This document shows, piece by piece, positions 27,903 to 36,639 of a stretch of 64,000 bases of DNA (position 1 is its first letter; the number at the start of each line of letters is the position of its first letter). This stretch comes from Bradyrhizobium arachidis (lineage in GTDB: Bacteria; Pseudomonadota; Alphaproteobacteria; Rhizobiales; Xanthobacteraceae): positions 2,976,001-3,040,000 of the forward strand of contig NZ_CP030050.1 in NCBI RefSeq assembly GCF_015291705.1, given 5' to 3'. Under the pieces are notes generated by a model. That model worked only from the letters and a program-made list of their open reading frames with translations. It made no database searches and was not told the DNA's origin. The position numbers and the translations under genes are program-made.

Positions 27903-29522
27903 TCAGGCCTCCAGCCAGACGTCGGCGAAGTTCGCCGACGGGCCGTCGATGGTCGCGGTGTGGTTCCGCAGCTTGCGGTTGGCGATCGTCAGGTTGGCGC
28001 TCGTCACCAGATTGATGTCGGGCAGGTCGGTGGCGATGATCATCTGGAAGGCACGGAACAGCTCGCGCCGCTTGGCGGGATCGCTCTCGACGGCGGCGGC
28101 TTCCAGCAGCCGGTCGACCTCTGGATTGCTGTAGCCCGAGCCGTTTGAGAAGGGCACGCCGGGCTTGAAGTTCTTTGACCAGTAGAGCCGCTGCACGCCG
28201 ACCGTGGGGTCGAAGGAATGGCTCATCCCATTGCTCATGAAATCGAAGTCGCGATTGGTATAGGTGCGCTTGAACCAGGTCGGCACGTCCTGCGCCCGCA
28301 GAGTGACGCCGATGCCGATATTGGCGAGCGCCTGGCGCGTATAGGCGCCGAGCTGCTGATAAGTCTCGCTATAGGGCATGTAGTCGTGGAATACCTTGAA
28401 GCGCGTGCCGTCGGGGCCGCGCGGCAGCCCTGCTGCGTCGAGGATCGCTTCGGCTTTCTTCGGGTCGAAGTCGTGCCGGGGGATATCCGGATTGTGGAAC
28501 TGCTTCAGCGCGGGGCTGATGGCGGCGGGCGCATTCTTGCTCCAGCCATAGAAGACGACGCGATTGATGGCCTCGCGATCGATAGCGTGCGCCACGGCGC
28601 GACGGACCTCGGGTCGCGAGAAATAGGGATTGGCGAGATTGAACTCGAGCCGATAGACGATCGGCTGGTAGTCGTAGCCACGTGTCTCGATCACGAGGTT
28701 GGGGTTGGCCTTGAGCGTCTCGATTTGCCCGAGCGGCACCGGCGTGTCCGGCGCGAAGTGAACTTCTCCGGTTTCAAGCGCAACGGCGCGGGCATTGGCG
28801 TCGGCAATGAAGCGGATGACCACGCGGTCGAGATACGGCTTGCCCGGATCCCAATAGTTCGGATTGCGCTCCAGCAGGATGTGGCTGCCTTGCTTCCACT
28901 CCTTGAAGACGAAAGGGCCGGTCCCGATCGGCGCGCGGCCATTGGGATTGGCGAGTGGATCAGAGCCCTCGTAGACATGCCGCGGCACGATGGGCGATTC
29001 TGAGCCCGTCAGCGCGGCCAGCAGATACGGCGCCGGCTTGTCGAGCACGATCTCCGCAATATGCGGATCGGGTGTGAGGACTTCCCGTACCGAAGAGAGG
29101 GTGCCGCGGCCGCGCGGGTGATGCTGCCTAAGAAGCTCGATGGAATAGGCGACGTCGGCCGAGGTGAAGTCCCGTCCGTCATGCCACTTCACGCCGCGCC
29201 GCAGCTCGAACCGATAGCGTAGCCCGTCTTCCCTGATGTGCCAGGCTGTCGCCAATTGAGGCCGCGGATTGAAGTCGAGATCGAAGGTCAGCAGTCCTTC
29301 CGTGACTTTCGGGCTGACGCGTGTGGTGGGCCCGGCGGTGTGGGTGAGGCTGACCAGAATCGGCGGCTCGGGCTGAATGACGATGTTCAGCGTGCCGCCG
29401 CGCTTGATCTCCTCGGCCGCACGGATGGGGTTCGGCGCAAGACCGCCGGCGATAGCTCCGGATGTGAGCAGGAGCGCCTTGGTAATCTGTCGGCGTGTCG
29501 GTTCGTTCATCGCGGGTCGCAT
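27903..29522 (-). CDS. Peptide-type ABC substrate-binding protein (SBP_bac_5)
   Basis: A DppA/OppA-like periplasmic protein of about 539 residues. Tat-like signal PTRRQITKALLLTSGAIAGG; family blocks FELRRGVKWHDGRDFTSADV, APIGTGPFVFKEWKQGS and VRRAVAHAIDREAINRV. The start is uncertain: 29543, 29522 and 29510 are all in frame; 29522 has a GAG ribosome-site match. It leads the operon with the DszC-like and DszA-like monooxygenases, so it probably captures their substrate. It has no permease partner in the operon; the DppBCDF-like genes 4 kb away are candidates. Confidence 0.83.
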   Translation of the reverse strand: MRPAMNEPTRRQITKALLLTSGAIAGGLAPNPIRAAEEIKRGGTLNIVIQPEPPILVSLTHTAGPTTRVSPKVTEGLLTFDLDFNPRPQLATAWHIREDGLRYRFELRRGVKWHDGRDFTSADVAYSIELLRQHHPRGRGTLSSVREVLTPDPHIAEIVLDKPAPYLLAALTGSESPIVPRHVYEGSDPLANPNGRAPIGTGPFVFKEWKQGSHILLERNPNYWDPGKPYLDRVVIRFIADANARAVALETGEVHFAPDTPVPLGQIETLKANPNLVIETRGYDYQPIVYRLEFNLANPYFSRPEVRRAVAHAIDREAINRVVFYGWSKNAPAAISPALKQFHNPDIPRHDFDPKKAEAILDAAGLPRGPDGTRFKVFHDYMPYSETYQQLGAYTRQALANIGIGVTLRAQDVPTWFKRTYTNRDFDFMSNGMSHSFDPTVGVQRLYWSKNFKPGVPFSNGSGYSNPEVDRLLEAAAVESDPAKRRELFRAFQMIIATDLPDINLVTSANLTIANRKLRNHTATIDGPSANFADVWLEA

Positions 29523-29600
29523 GTCACTCGAGAATATCTTCATACCAATAGTTCACCGAAGGATCGGACAATCAATCCCGCGACGCGCCCGATCGCATAA

Positions 29601-29610
29601 TGAAAATTTT
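29601..29610. promoter_or_regulatory. AT-rich element between divergent binding-protein genes
   Basis: TGAAAATTTT, containing the palindrome AAAATTTT, lies 79-88 bases before the left gene and about 166 before the right gene. It resembles elements upstream of other operons here. Candidate operator or promoter part. Confidence 0.22.
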
Positions 29611-29775
29611 GCTGCTGTACGCGTGGCGGCCTGTGCAAGCGAACGCGCGTCGTCGCTTCAAACAACAAAAGCAAATTCTCTGCGAACCATGCCTAACATT
29701 GCGGCGGTTGGGGATCGCGCCGAGTCATCGGGCGAATGCCGCATTGTGACGAATTGGAAGAGGCGGAGTGACGTG

Positions 29776-31374
29776 ATGGGGATCAATCGTCGAACGTTCA
29801 ATCGCGGCATGCTCGCCTCCGGCGCCGTCACGCTGCTGCCTTCCGCGAGGACCGTTGCGGCGGAGGCGCGCCCGGTCTCGGGCGGTACGCTGAATTGGGT
29901 CTATTACCCCGATCCGTCGGCGATCATCGCGATTAATACGTCGTCCGGCACCGGCCAGTCGATCGGCACCAAGATCAACGAGGGGCTGCTGGCCTACGAC
30001 TACGACCTCAATCCGCGGCCGGTGCTGGCGACATCCTGGACCATCAGCGAGGACGGGAAGCGTTACACGTTCCGGCTCAGGCCCGGCGTCAAATGGTCCG
30101 ACGGCAAGGAATTCACCTCGGCCGACGTCGCGTTCTCGATCGAGCGCCTGAAGATCGCCCATCCGCGTGGCCGGATCACGTTCGCGAATGTCGAGACTAT
30201 CGAAACACCTGATGCGCTGACGGCTGTGATCGTGCTGTCGAAGCCGGCGCCGTACCTCATCACGGCATTGGCGGGTGCGGAATCTCCGATCGTGCCGAAG
30301 CATATCTATACGGCGCTGAAACCGGACGAGCAGCCCAAGCTGGAACAGACGATCGGTACGGGCCCGTTCATCCTTCGCGAGTGGGTTCCCGGAAGCCATC
30401 TTCTGTTCGTCCGCAATCCCAATTATTGGGACGCGCCAAAACCCTATGTCGACCGCCTCGTGCTCAAGGTGATTCTCGATCCGGCCGCGCGGGCGGCGGC
30501 ACTCGAGGCGGGAGAGGTCGATATCGGTGCGACCCCGGTGCCCTATGGCGACATCGAGCGGTTCAAGCGCGACAAGCGCTTCGTGGTCGATACCGCGACT
30601 TACGGCTATTCCGGCCCGCAGCAGCAGCTCTTCTTCAATTACGACACGCAGCTTTTGCGGGATCGCCGCGTGCGCAAGGCGATCGCTCACGCAATCGATC
30701 TGAAGGCGCTGGTGAACGTCGTCTTCTTTGGCTACGCGCTCGTTTCTCCGTCGCCGGTCAGCACGGCGCTGCCGAAGTTCTATGATCCCAAGATCCAGGC
30801 GTGGCCATTTGATCCGAAGGCAGCGGAACAGTTGCTGGACGAGGCCGGCATCAAGCGTGGCGCAGGTGGCGTCCGCGCCAAGTTGAGGTTGACGCAGAAT
30901 CCGTTCTTGCCCGCAAGTCTCTCGGATTTCTTGCGCAATTCACTGCGCCAGATCGGTCTCGACATCGAGATTCAACGATACGATCTCGCGACCTACCTGA
31001 ACGTCGTCTATCGCGATCGGGCATTCGACCTCACGGCCGAGAGCCTGTCGAACACGTTCGACCCGAGTCTCGGTATCCAGCGCGCGTACTGGTCGAAGAA
31101 TTTCCGGATCGGGTTGCCGTTCTCGAATGCCGCGCATTACGACAACGCCGAGGTCGATCAGCTGCTGGAGGCCGCGGCGATCGAGCCGAACGTCGAGAAG
31201 CGCCGCGATATCTGGTGGAAGTTCCAGTCGACGATCCACGAGGAAGTTGCCTCCGTCGACCTTGTCGCCGCCGGAGGCGTGATCATCGCCAACAAGAAGG
31301 TCCGCAATTTCGCGCCGGGCGGGGAGGGGCTGAACGGCAGCTTCGCCGATCTGTGGATCGACCCGTCGGCGTGA
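29776..31374 (+). CDS. Peptide-type ABC substrate-binding protein (SBP_bac_5)
   Basis: A 532-residue DppA/OppA-like protein. Tat-like signal NRRTFNRGMLASGAVTLLP; blocks INEGLLAYDYDLNPRPVLA, FRLRPGVKWSDGKEFTSADV, TIGTGPFILREWVPGSH and VRKAIAHAIDLKALVNV. The start at 29776 has GGAG 7 bases upstream and places the signal at the N-terminus; the longer open frame overlaps the divergent gene. It is divergent from a similar protein and precedes the LLM gene at 31535. Third peptide-type binding protein in the region. Confidence 0.84.
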   Translation: MGINRRTFNRGMLASGAVTLLPSARTVAAEARPVSGGTLNWVYYPDPSAIIAINTSSGTGQSIGTKINEGLLAYDYDLNPRPVLATSWTISEDGKRYTFRLRPGVKWSDGKEFTSADVAFSIERLKIAHPRGRITFANVETIETPDALTAVIVLSKPAPYLITALAGAESPIVPKHIYTALKPDEQPKLEQTIGTGPFILREWVPGSHLLFVRNPNYWDAPKPYVDRLVLKVILDPAARAAALEAGEVDIGATPVPYGDIERFKRDKRFVVDTATYGYSGPQQQLFFNYDTQLLRDRRVRKAIAHAIDLKALVNVVFFGYALVSPSPVSTALPKFYDPKIQAWPFDPKAAEQLLDEAGIKRGAGGVRAKLRLTQNPFLPASLSDFLRNSLRQIGLDIEIQRYDLATYLNVVYRDRAFDLTAESLSNTFDPSLGIQRAYWSKNFRIGLPFSNAAHYDNAEVDQLLEAAAIEPNVEKRRDIWWKFQSTIHEEVASVDLVAAGGVIIANKKVRNFAPGGEGLNGSFADLWIDPSA

Positions 31375-31443
31375 CCCGGAAATCATATTCTTCCGCGTCC
31401 GATTGCTTCTGCAGAAGAGACGTAGCGCCGGACGCTGCAAGAA

Positions 31444-31452
31444 TGAAAATCT
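31444..31452 (+). promoter_or_regulatory. AT-rich element upstream of the monooxygenase-importer operon
   Basis: TGAAAATCT lies 83-91 bases before the ATG at 31535. The same word occurs on the minus strand within the dyad at 9375-9398. Possible shared regulatory element; weak on its own. Confidence 0.2.
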
Positions 31453-31534
31453 GTGAGATTGCGCAAAGCGAAAAGCAATCGTCATATCGGCTAACGATCG
31501 CGCATCTCAATATTGATCATCGAAGGACCATTGC

Positions 31535-32887
31535 ATGTCGCGTCGCAAGGAGAAGCTGTCTCTCGGCGCCTTTCTGCTGTTCACCGGTCACCACGTCGCT
31601 GCGTGGCGCTCGCCGGAGGCCTCCGACAGCCAGTCTTTAGCGGATTTCGTGCAGTTCGCCCGGATCGCAGAGGACGCCAAGTTCGACGCCATTTTTCTGG
31701 CGGACATGGTCGGCGTACGAGTCGATCGCATCGAAGGCGCCAGCCACAAGGCCCACAGTGGGGTGTATCCGTTCGAGCCGCTCACGCTGCTGTCGGCGCT
31801 CGCTGCCGTTACATCCCGGATTGGTCTCGTCGCCACGGTTTCGACCAGCTACAGCGAGCCGTTCAACGTCGCGCGGCAATTCGGCTCGCTCGATCGTTTG
31901 AGCGGCGGTCGATCCGGCTGGAATCTCGTCACATCGACAGAGGCTTCGGCCGCGTTGAACTTCAATCATGACGGCCTCGTCGCCCACGCCGAGCGCTATG
32001 CCCGGGCGGAAGAGTTCGCCGACGTGGTTCTCGGTCTGTGGGACAGCTGGGATCACGATGCCTTTGAGCGCGACCGCGCAAGCGGTCGCTATTTCGATCC
32101 CGACAAGCTGCACCTCCTCAACCATCAGGGGCGGCACTTTAGGGTGCGCGGCCCCCTCAATATCCCGCCGTCGCCGCAGGGGCGCCCGGTCCTGGTGCAG
32201 GCAGGCTCGAGCGGACCCGGCAAGGAGCTGGCGGCGCGAACGGCGGAAGCCATCTTCACTGCGCAGCAGACGCTCGAAGACGCCGTCTCATTCTATTCCG
32301 ACGTCAAGGGCAGGCTCCACAAATATGGCCGGGACGCGGACGAGTTGAAAATTCTGCCTGGCATCTTTCCCGTTGTGGCGGAGACCGAAAGCGAAGCGAA
32401 GGAGAAGTTCGACGAATTGCAGTCGCTCATCCTGCCTCAGGTCGGGCTCGATCTGCTCGCCGGCTTCCTCGGTGCGCCCGAGATCGTTCATGCCGATCCG
32501 AACGGCCCCATTCCGGCCCTCAAGGAGACCGAGGGCGGCAAGAGCAGGCAAGCGCTCCTGCTCGAGCTGGCACGCCGGGAAGGACTGACGGTTCGCGATC
32601 TCTATCTCCGCATCGCCGGCGCGCGGGGGCACTGGCAACTGGTCGGAACGCCCGTGCAGATCGCGGACCAGCTCGAGGAGCGCTTCCAGAATTACGGGGC
32701 CGATGGTTTCAACATCATGGCGCCGACCCTGCCGGGCGGTCTGACCGACTTCATCCGGCTGGTGGTCCCCGAGTTGCGCCGCCGCGGCCTGTTCCGCGAC
32801 GAGTACGAGGGAACGACCTTGCGCGACCACCTCGGCCTGCGCCGCCCTCAGCCGGCGCGCCGATCCGCGGCTGAGGCCGCCGAATAA
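31535..32887 (+). CDS. LLM-class flavin monooxygenase (NtaA/SnaA/DszA family)
   Basis: A 450-residue flavin monooxygenase. The family motif GGRSGWNLVTSTEASAALNF is near residues 125-145; ARYFDPDKLHLLNHQGRHF-type and NIPPSPQGRPVLVQAGSSG segments follow, and the C-terminus has YGADGFNIMAPTLPGG, RRGLFRDEYEGTTLRDHLGL. GAAGGA precedes the ATG. First gene of an operon that continues with a binding protein, an ATPase and two permeases, so the oxidised compound is probably imported by that system. Needs an external flavin reductase; the only one seen here is at 57061. Confidence 0.85.
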   Translation: MSRRKEKLSLGAFLLFTGHHVAAWRSPEASDSQSLADFVQFARIAEDAKFDAIFLADMVGVRVDRIEGASHKAHSGVYPFEPLTLLSALAAVTSRIGLVATVSTSYSEPFNVARQFGSLDRLSGGRSGWNLVTSTEASAALNFNHDGLVAHAERYARAEEFADVVLGLWDSWDHDAFERDRASGRYFDPDKLHLLNHQGRHFRVRGPLNIPPSPQGRPVLVQAGSSGPGKELAARTAEAIFTAQQTLEDAVSFYSDVKGRLHKYGRDADELKILPGIFPVVAETESEAKEKFDELQSLILPQVGLDLLAGFLGAPEIVHADPNGPIPALKETEGGKSRQALLLELARREGLTVRDLYLRIAGARGHWQLVGTPVQIADQLEERFQNYGADGFNIMAPTLPGGLTDFIRLVVPELRRRGLFRDEYEGTTLRDHLGLRRPQPARRSAAEAAE

Positions 32888-32913
32888 TTCGAAATGCACG
32901 AGGAAATCACGCC

Positions 32914-33999
32914 ATGATCGGAATACGCACGCTGTTCCGCCATTTGCTCGCGGGAGCAGGACTCTTGATCGCGGCGTCGTCGCCGGGCTCGGCCGCCGAT
33001 ACGATCACGGTCAGGATCGGGTTTGCCTCGGTCGGCTCGGATAACCGCCAGTTCTCGGGCGGTTCATCCGCCGGGGTCGCGCACTCCGAGCACTATCTGG
33101 ATCGCGAGTTCAGTGACCGGCCGGATGTGAAGATCGAATGGTTCTTCTTCAAGGGGGCCGGTCCGGCGGTCAACGAAGCCTTCGCCAACAACCAGCTCGA
33201 TTTTGCGATCCAGGGCGATCTGCCGGAGATCATCGGCCGGGCGAACGGCTTGAAGACGAAGATTCTGCTGGCGTCGGGCGCGCATGCGCCGATCTATCTC
33301 GCGGTGCCCGTGGGCTCGCCGGTCCGCAAGGTCGCGGATCTGCGTGGCAAGAAGGTCTCGATCTTCAGGGGCACCAACAATCACCTTGCCGCCGTGAAGG
33401 TGCTCGCCGGCAACGGCCTTCAGGAGAAGGATGTGCAGGTGATCAACATGGACACCGCGACGACCAATGCCGCGTTGACCTCCAAGGATATCGATGCCGC
33501 CTTCGGCAATTTCCCGCTGGCGGGCCTCGCCGAGAAGAACATCGTCGAGATCATCTATACGACCAAGGGCGACAACCCGGCCTATGAGCGCCATTCCACG
33601 CTGATCGGGCAGGAGGCCTTCATCAAGGCGCATCCTGATGTCACGCAGAAGATCGTCTCTGCGATCGTGAAGGCCGCGCGCTGGTCGTCGGAGGAAGCCA
33701 ATCGGGAAGCTTTCTTCGAGTTCTCGGCGCGTACCGGCTTTCCGGCCTCGGGCTACAGGTTTGACTTCTCAAATCAGGAGCTGAAGTACCGTAACACGCC
33801 GATCGTCGATGCCTCGATCATCGAGAGCTACCGGGTGCAGGCAAAGCAGGCAAAGGAGTTTGGCCTCCTGCGTCGAGACGTCGACATCGACGGATGGTTC
33901 GATCGCTCGTTCCTCGATGCGGCGCTCAAGCAGCAGGGATTGGTGGGCTATTGGCAGGAATACGATGCGAGCGGCAAGCCGCTGGCGGCAGGACAATGA
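32914..33999 (+). CDS. SsuA-like ABC substrate-binding protein
   Basis: A 361-residue aliphatic-sulfonate-type binding protein. The signal peptide covers about residues 1-28 (LLAGAGLLIAASSPGSAAD). Core features: NEAFANNQLDFAIQGDLPE, DLRGKKVSIFRGTNNHLA and NMDTATTNAALTSKDIDAAF. An unusual insertion-like stretch SDNRQFSGGSSAGVAHSEHY follows the first strand. It begins 26 bases after the LLM gene and overlaps the ATPase gene by four bases. Probably a sulfonate or sulfone binder. Confidence 0.82.
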   Translation: MIGIRTLFRHLLAGAGLLIAASSPGSAADTITVRIGFASVGSDNRQFSGGSSAGVAHSEHYLDREFSDRPDVKIEWFFFKGAGPAVNEAFANNQLDFAIQGDLPEIIGRANGLKTKILLASGAHAPIYLAVPVGSPVRKVADLRGKKVSIFRGTNNHLAAVKVLAGNGLQEKDVQVINMDTATTNAALTSKDIDAAFGNFPLAGLAEKNIVEIIYTTKGDNPAYERHSTLIGQEAFIKAHPDVTQKIVSAIVKAARWSSEEANREAFFEFSARTGFPASGYRFDFSNQELKYRNTPIVDASIIESYRVQAKQAKEFGLLRRDVDIDGWFDRSFLDAALKQQGLVGYWQEYDASGKPLAAGQ

Positions 34000-34841
34000 C
34001 CGCGTTGGCGCAGGTCGAACCGGCTTTATCTGCGAGCGCCGATCGGAGTGGCGCTCGTCTGGACATTCGCAATGTGTCGAAATCGTTCGTCGTCAACGGC
34101 GCAGCGGTCGAGGCGTTGAAGGACGTGTCGCTGGATGTTGCAGCAGGTGAGTTCGTGGTCCTGCTCGGCCCGAGCGGATGCGGAAAATCGACCCTGCTGC
34201 GGCTCGTCGCCGGGCTCGATCGCGATTTTCGCGGAAGCATCAGCCAGGATGGCGAGCCGGTTGCGGGGACCAGCCTCGATCGCGGCATCGTGTTCCAGGA
34301 GCCGCGGTTGTTCCCATGGGCAACGGTCACCCAGAATATCGCCCTCGGTCTCAAGAATGCGCCGCTCAGCGAGCGCGCGAAAAGGGAAACGATTGCGGCA
34401 CATATCTCGCTGGTCGGCCTGGACGGGTTTGCGGAGGCCTACCCACACCAGCTTTCCGGCGGCATGGCGCAACGGGCGGCCATCGCCCGCGGTCTCGTCA
34501 ACCGTCCGCGGTTGCTTCTGCTCGACGAGCCGTTCGGTGCGCTTGATGCATTGACGCGCGCGCGGCTCCAGCTCGAGCTTCAGCGCATCTGGGCCCATGA
34601 GAAGATCAGCATGATCCTCGTGACCCATGATGTCGACGAGGCCGTGCTGCTCGGCGATCGCATCATCGTGCTCGCGCCCCGACCGGGCCGGGTTGCACGC
34701 ATCTTCGATGTGACGGTCCCGCGGCCAAGATCCCGGAGCAGTGACGACCTTGTCCGTACCCGCAACGAAATCTTGAGGACGCTCGGCGAAGGCGATGGTG
34801 GCACGGTCGCGCAAGGGCTCCCGAGCGGAGCAGACGCATGA
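33996..34841 (+). CDS. SsuB/TauB-type ABC transporter ATPase
   Basis: A 281-residue ATPase. Walker A GPSGCGKS near residues 58-65, Q-loop VFQEPRLFPWATV, signature LSGGMAQRAA, Walker B LLLLDEPFGALDA and LVTHDVDEAVLL. The ATG at 33996 overlaps the binding-protein stop (ATGA) and its own stop overlaps the first permease start in the same way. N-terminal and C-terminal extensions of about 25 residues are poorly conserved. Energises the two permeases that follow. Confidence 0.87.
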   Translation: MTALAQVEPALSASADRSGARLDIRNVSKSFVVNGAAVEALKDVSLDVAAGEFVVLLGPSGCGKSTLLRLVAGLDRDFRGSISQDGEPVAGTSLDRGIVFQEPRLFPWATVTQNIALGLKNAPLSERAKRETIAAHISLVGLDGFAEAYPHQLSGGMAQRAAIARGLVNRPRLLLLDEPFGALDALTRARLQLELQRIWAHEKISMILVTHDVDEAVLLGDRIIVLAPRPGRVARIFDVTVPRPRSRSSDDLVRTRNEILRTLGEGDGGTVAQGLPSGADA

Positions 34842-35698
34842 CCGACGCCGCAATTCGAACCTCAGCCGGCCCACGCGCCTCATGGCATCTTGCTCTTCGC
34901 CGCATCGTCTCCGGTTCTGCGGGGCAGGCGGTGTTGTGGCGTCTAGCGGCCTTCGGTTGGCTGCTGGTGTTGCCGGCGGTGGCCCTCCCGATCTGGATCA
35001 TCGGGACGGATCGTGGCTGGCTGGCGGAACAGATCCTGCCGAGGCCAGGCGACGTCCTGCATACGCTGCGGGACATGGTCGTGAGCGGAGAGCTCGCGCA
35101 GCATGCCGGCTACAGTTTGCGGCGTGTCGCTTATGGCTTCGTTGTCGGCGCGGGTGCAGGCCTCGTAGTCGGTTCCGCCATGGGCCTGTCGCGCCGCGTG
35201 GACGAGTATGTGCGGCCGCTGTTCACGGCGATCGCGCAGGTGCCGGCGCTTGCCTGGATCCCGCTGGCGATGTTGCTGCTCGGTATCGGCGAGGGGCTCA
35301 AGATCGTGGTGATCGCCAAGGCGGCGTTCGTGCCCGTCGTCATGAACACCAGCGCAGGCATTGCCAACGTGCCGAAGGCGTTCGTCGAGGTCGGCGAGAC
35401 CTTTCGCTTCACGCCGTTACAGATGTTGCGCCATATCGTGCTGCCGGGAGCGGTGCCGCCGATCTTCACCGGCCTGCGCTACGGCCTGACCCATGCCTGG
35501 ATCGCGCTGGTCAGCGTGGAGCTGCTGGCCTCGTCCGAAGGGCTGGGCTATCTCCTGGTCTGGGGCCGCCAGATGTTCTGGCTCGACACGGTGCTGGTCG
35601 CGATGATCGTCATTGGCGTCATCGGCTTTGTCAGCGACAAGGCGCTGGCGATAGTGGAAGCCCGGCTGCAACGCTGGCGGATCGATCGTGTCCGATAG
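34838..35698 (+). CDS. SsuC/TauC-type ABC permease, first of two
   Basis: A 286-residue permease with a soluble N-terminus of about 35 residues and several membrane helices. Family block FTAIAQVPALAWIPLAMLLL and contact loop RFTPLQMLRHIVLPGAVPPI. It overlaps both neighbours: ATGA with the ATPase, and 11 bases with the second permease. Having two different permeases in one sulfonate-type operon suggests a heterodimeric channel. Confidence 0.86.
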   Translation: MTDAAIRTSAGPRASWHLALRRIVSGSAGQAVLWRLAAFGWLLVLPAVALPIWIIGTDRGWLAEQILPRPGDVLHTLRDMVVSGELAQHAGYSLRRVAYGFVVGAGAGLVVGSAMGLSRRVDEYVRPLFTAIAQVPALAWIPLAMLLLGIGEGLKIVVIAKAAFVPVVMNTSAGIANVPKAFVEVGETFRFTPLQMLRHIVLPGAVPPIFTGLRYGLTHAWIALVSVELLASSEGLGYLLVWGRQMFWLDTVLVAMIVIGVIGFVSDKALAIVEARLQRWRIDRVR

Positions 35699-36455
35699 CG
35701 CCGCGTTCAGGACCATCGGCCGCGGGTTGGTTCTTCCGCTCGGCTTGCTCGTGCTCTGGGAGTTCGCAAGCCATTCCGGCCTCGTGAACCGGCAGTTTCT
35801 GCCGCCACTCGAGCACGTCGGAGTCAGTTTCTGGGAGGAGTTGCGCAGTGGCGAGCTCACCCAGTCGCTTGCGGCCAGCCTGCGCCGAGATCTGCTGGGA
35901 TTTGCGCTCGGCTCTGGCATCGGTATCCTGGTCGGACTGTTGCTCGGCCTGTCCCGCATTGCCGATCGCATCTTCACGACGTGGTTCAATGGACTGAAGC
36001 AGATAGCTTTGTTGGCCTGGATTCCGTTGATCTCACTGTGGTTCGGGTTCGACGAGACCGCCAAGATCGTGTTCATCGCGCTGGCGGCGGCGATACCGGT
36101 CATTCTCAATCTCGTCGAGGGCGTGCATGCGACCTCGGAAAAGCTGGTCGAAGTCGGCGACGTCTTTCGCTTCAATCGCCTCCAGTTCGTCGTCTACGTC
36201 TATTTTCCGGCCGCGTTGCCCTCGCTTCTGACGGGTCTCCACCTCGCGCTCATCTACGCGTGGCTCGCCACGATCGGCGCCGAATACTTTATGGCGGCTG
36301 GGCCCGGCATCGGTGGGCTCATCATCGCGGGCCGCGAGCGTTTCGACATGGACCTGGTCATGCTCGGCATCCTGGTTGTGGGCACGGTGGGCTTCGTCAT
36401 CGACCGGGGCGCGGCATGGCTCGAACGGAGACTCATTCCGTGGCGCAAGGAATAG
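35688..36455 (+). CDS. SsuC/TauC-type ABC permease, second of two
   Basis: A 255-residue permease starting at a GTG inside the end of the preceding permease gene. It has FNGLKQIALLAWIPLISLWF, RFNRLQFVVYVYFPAALPSL and GAEYFMAAGPGIGGLI, close to SsuC. Divergent from its neighbour, so it is a distinct subunit rather than a tandem copy. Last gene of the LLM-SBP-ATPase-permease-permease operon. Confidence 0.84.
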   Translation: MSDSAAFRTIGRGLVLPLGLLVLWEFASHSGLVNRQFLPPLEHVGVSFWEELRSGELTQSLAASLRRDLLGFALGSGIGILVGLLLGLSRIADRIFTTWFNGLKQIALLAWIPLISLWFGFDETAKIVFIALAAAIPVILNLVEGVHATSEKLVEVGDVFRFNRLQFVVYVYFPAALPSLLTGLHLALIYAWLATIGAEYFMAAGPGIGGLIIAGRERFDMDLVMLGILVVGTVGFVIDRGAAWLERRLIPWRKE

Positions 36456-36544
36456 GGATTCACGTCGTCGCGTGTCTTCAGTCTCGTTTCAGTACGGCTA
36501 TTTCCGCCGCGCCGTGCGTCGCGACATGAACGCACTAGCTCAGC

Positions 36545-36556
36545 GCAAATCTTTGC
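36545..36556. promoter_or_regulatory. Short AT-rich inverted repeat upstream of frameshifted binding-protein gene
   Basis: GCAAATCTTTGC, arms GCAAA and TTTGC around TC, located 84-95 bases before the ATG at 36640. The position matches other AT-rich dyads in the window. Candidate operator. Confidence 0.22.
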
Positions 36557-36639
36557 AATCGACCCGACCTACAGCGATCTCTAGCATCTGAGGCCAGCGT
36601 CGCCGTTACGCGAACGGCAAGGGCATTCGGGAGATCTTC

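Noticed and set aside
29725..30690. 321-codon minus-strand frame opposite the peptide-type binding protein
   Set aside because: Shadow of a clear SBP_bac_5 gene, low-complexity Arg/Asp-rich content.
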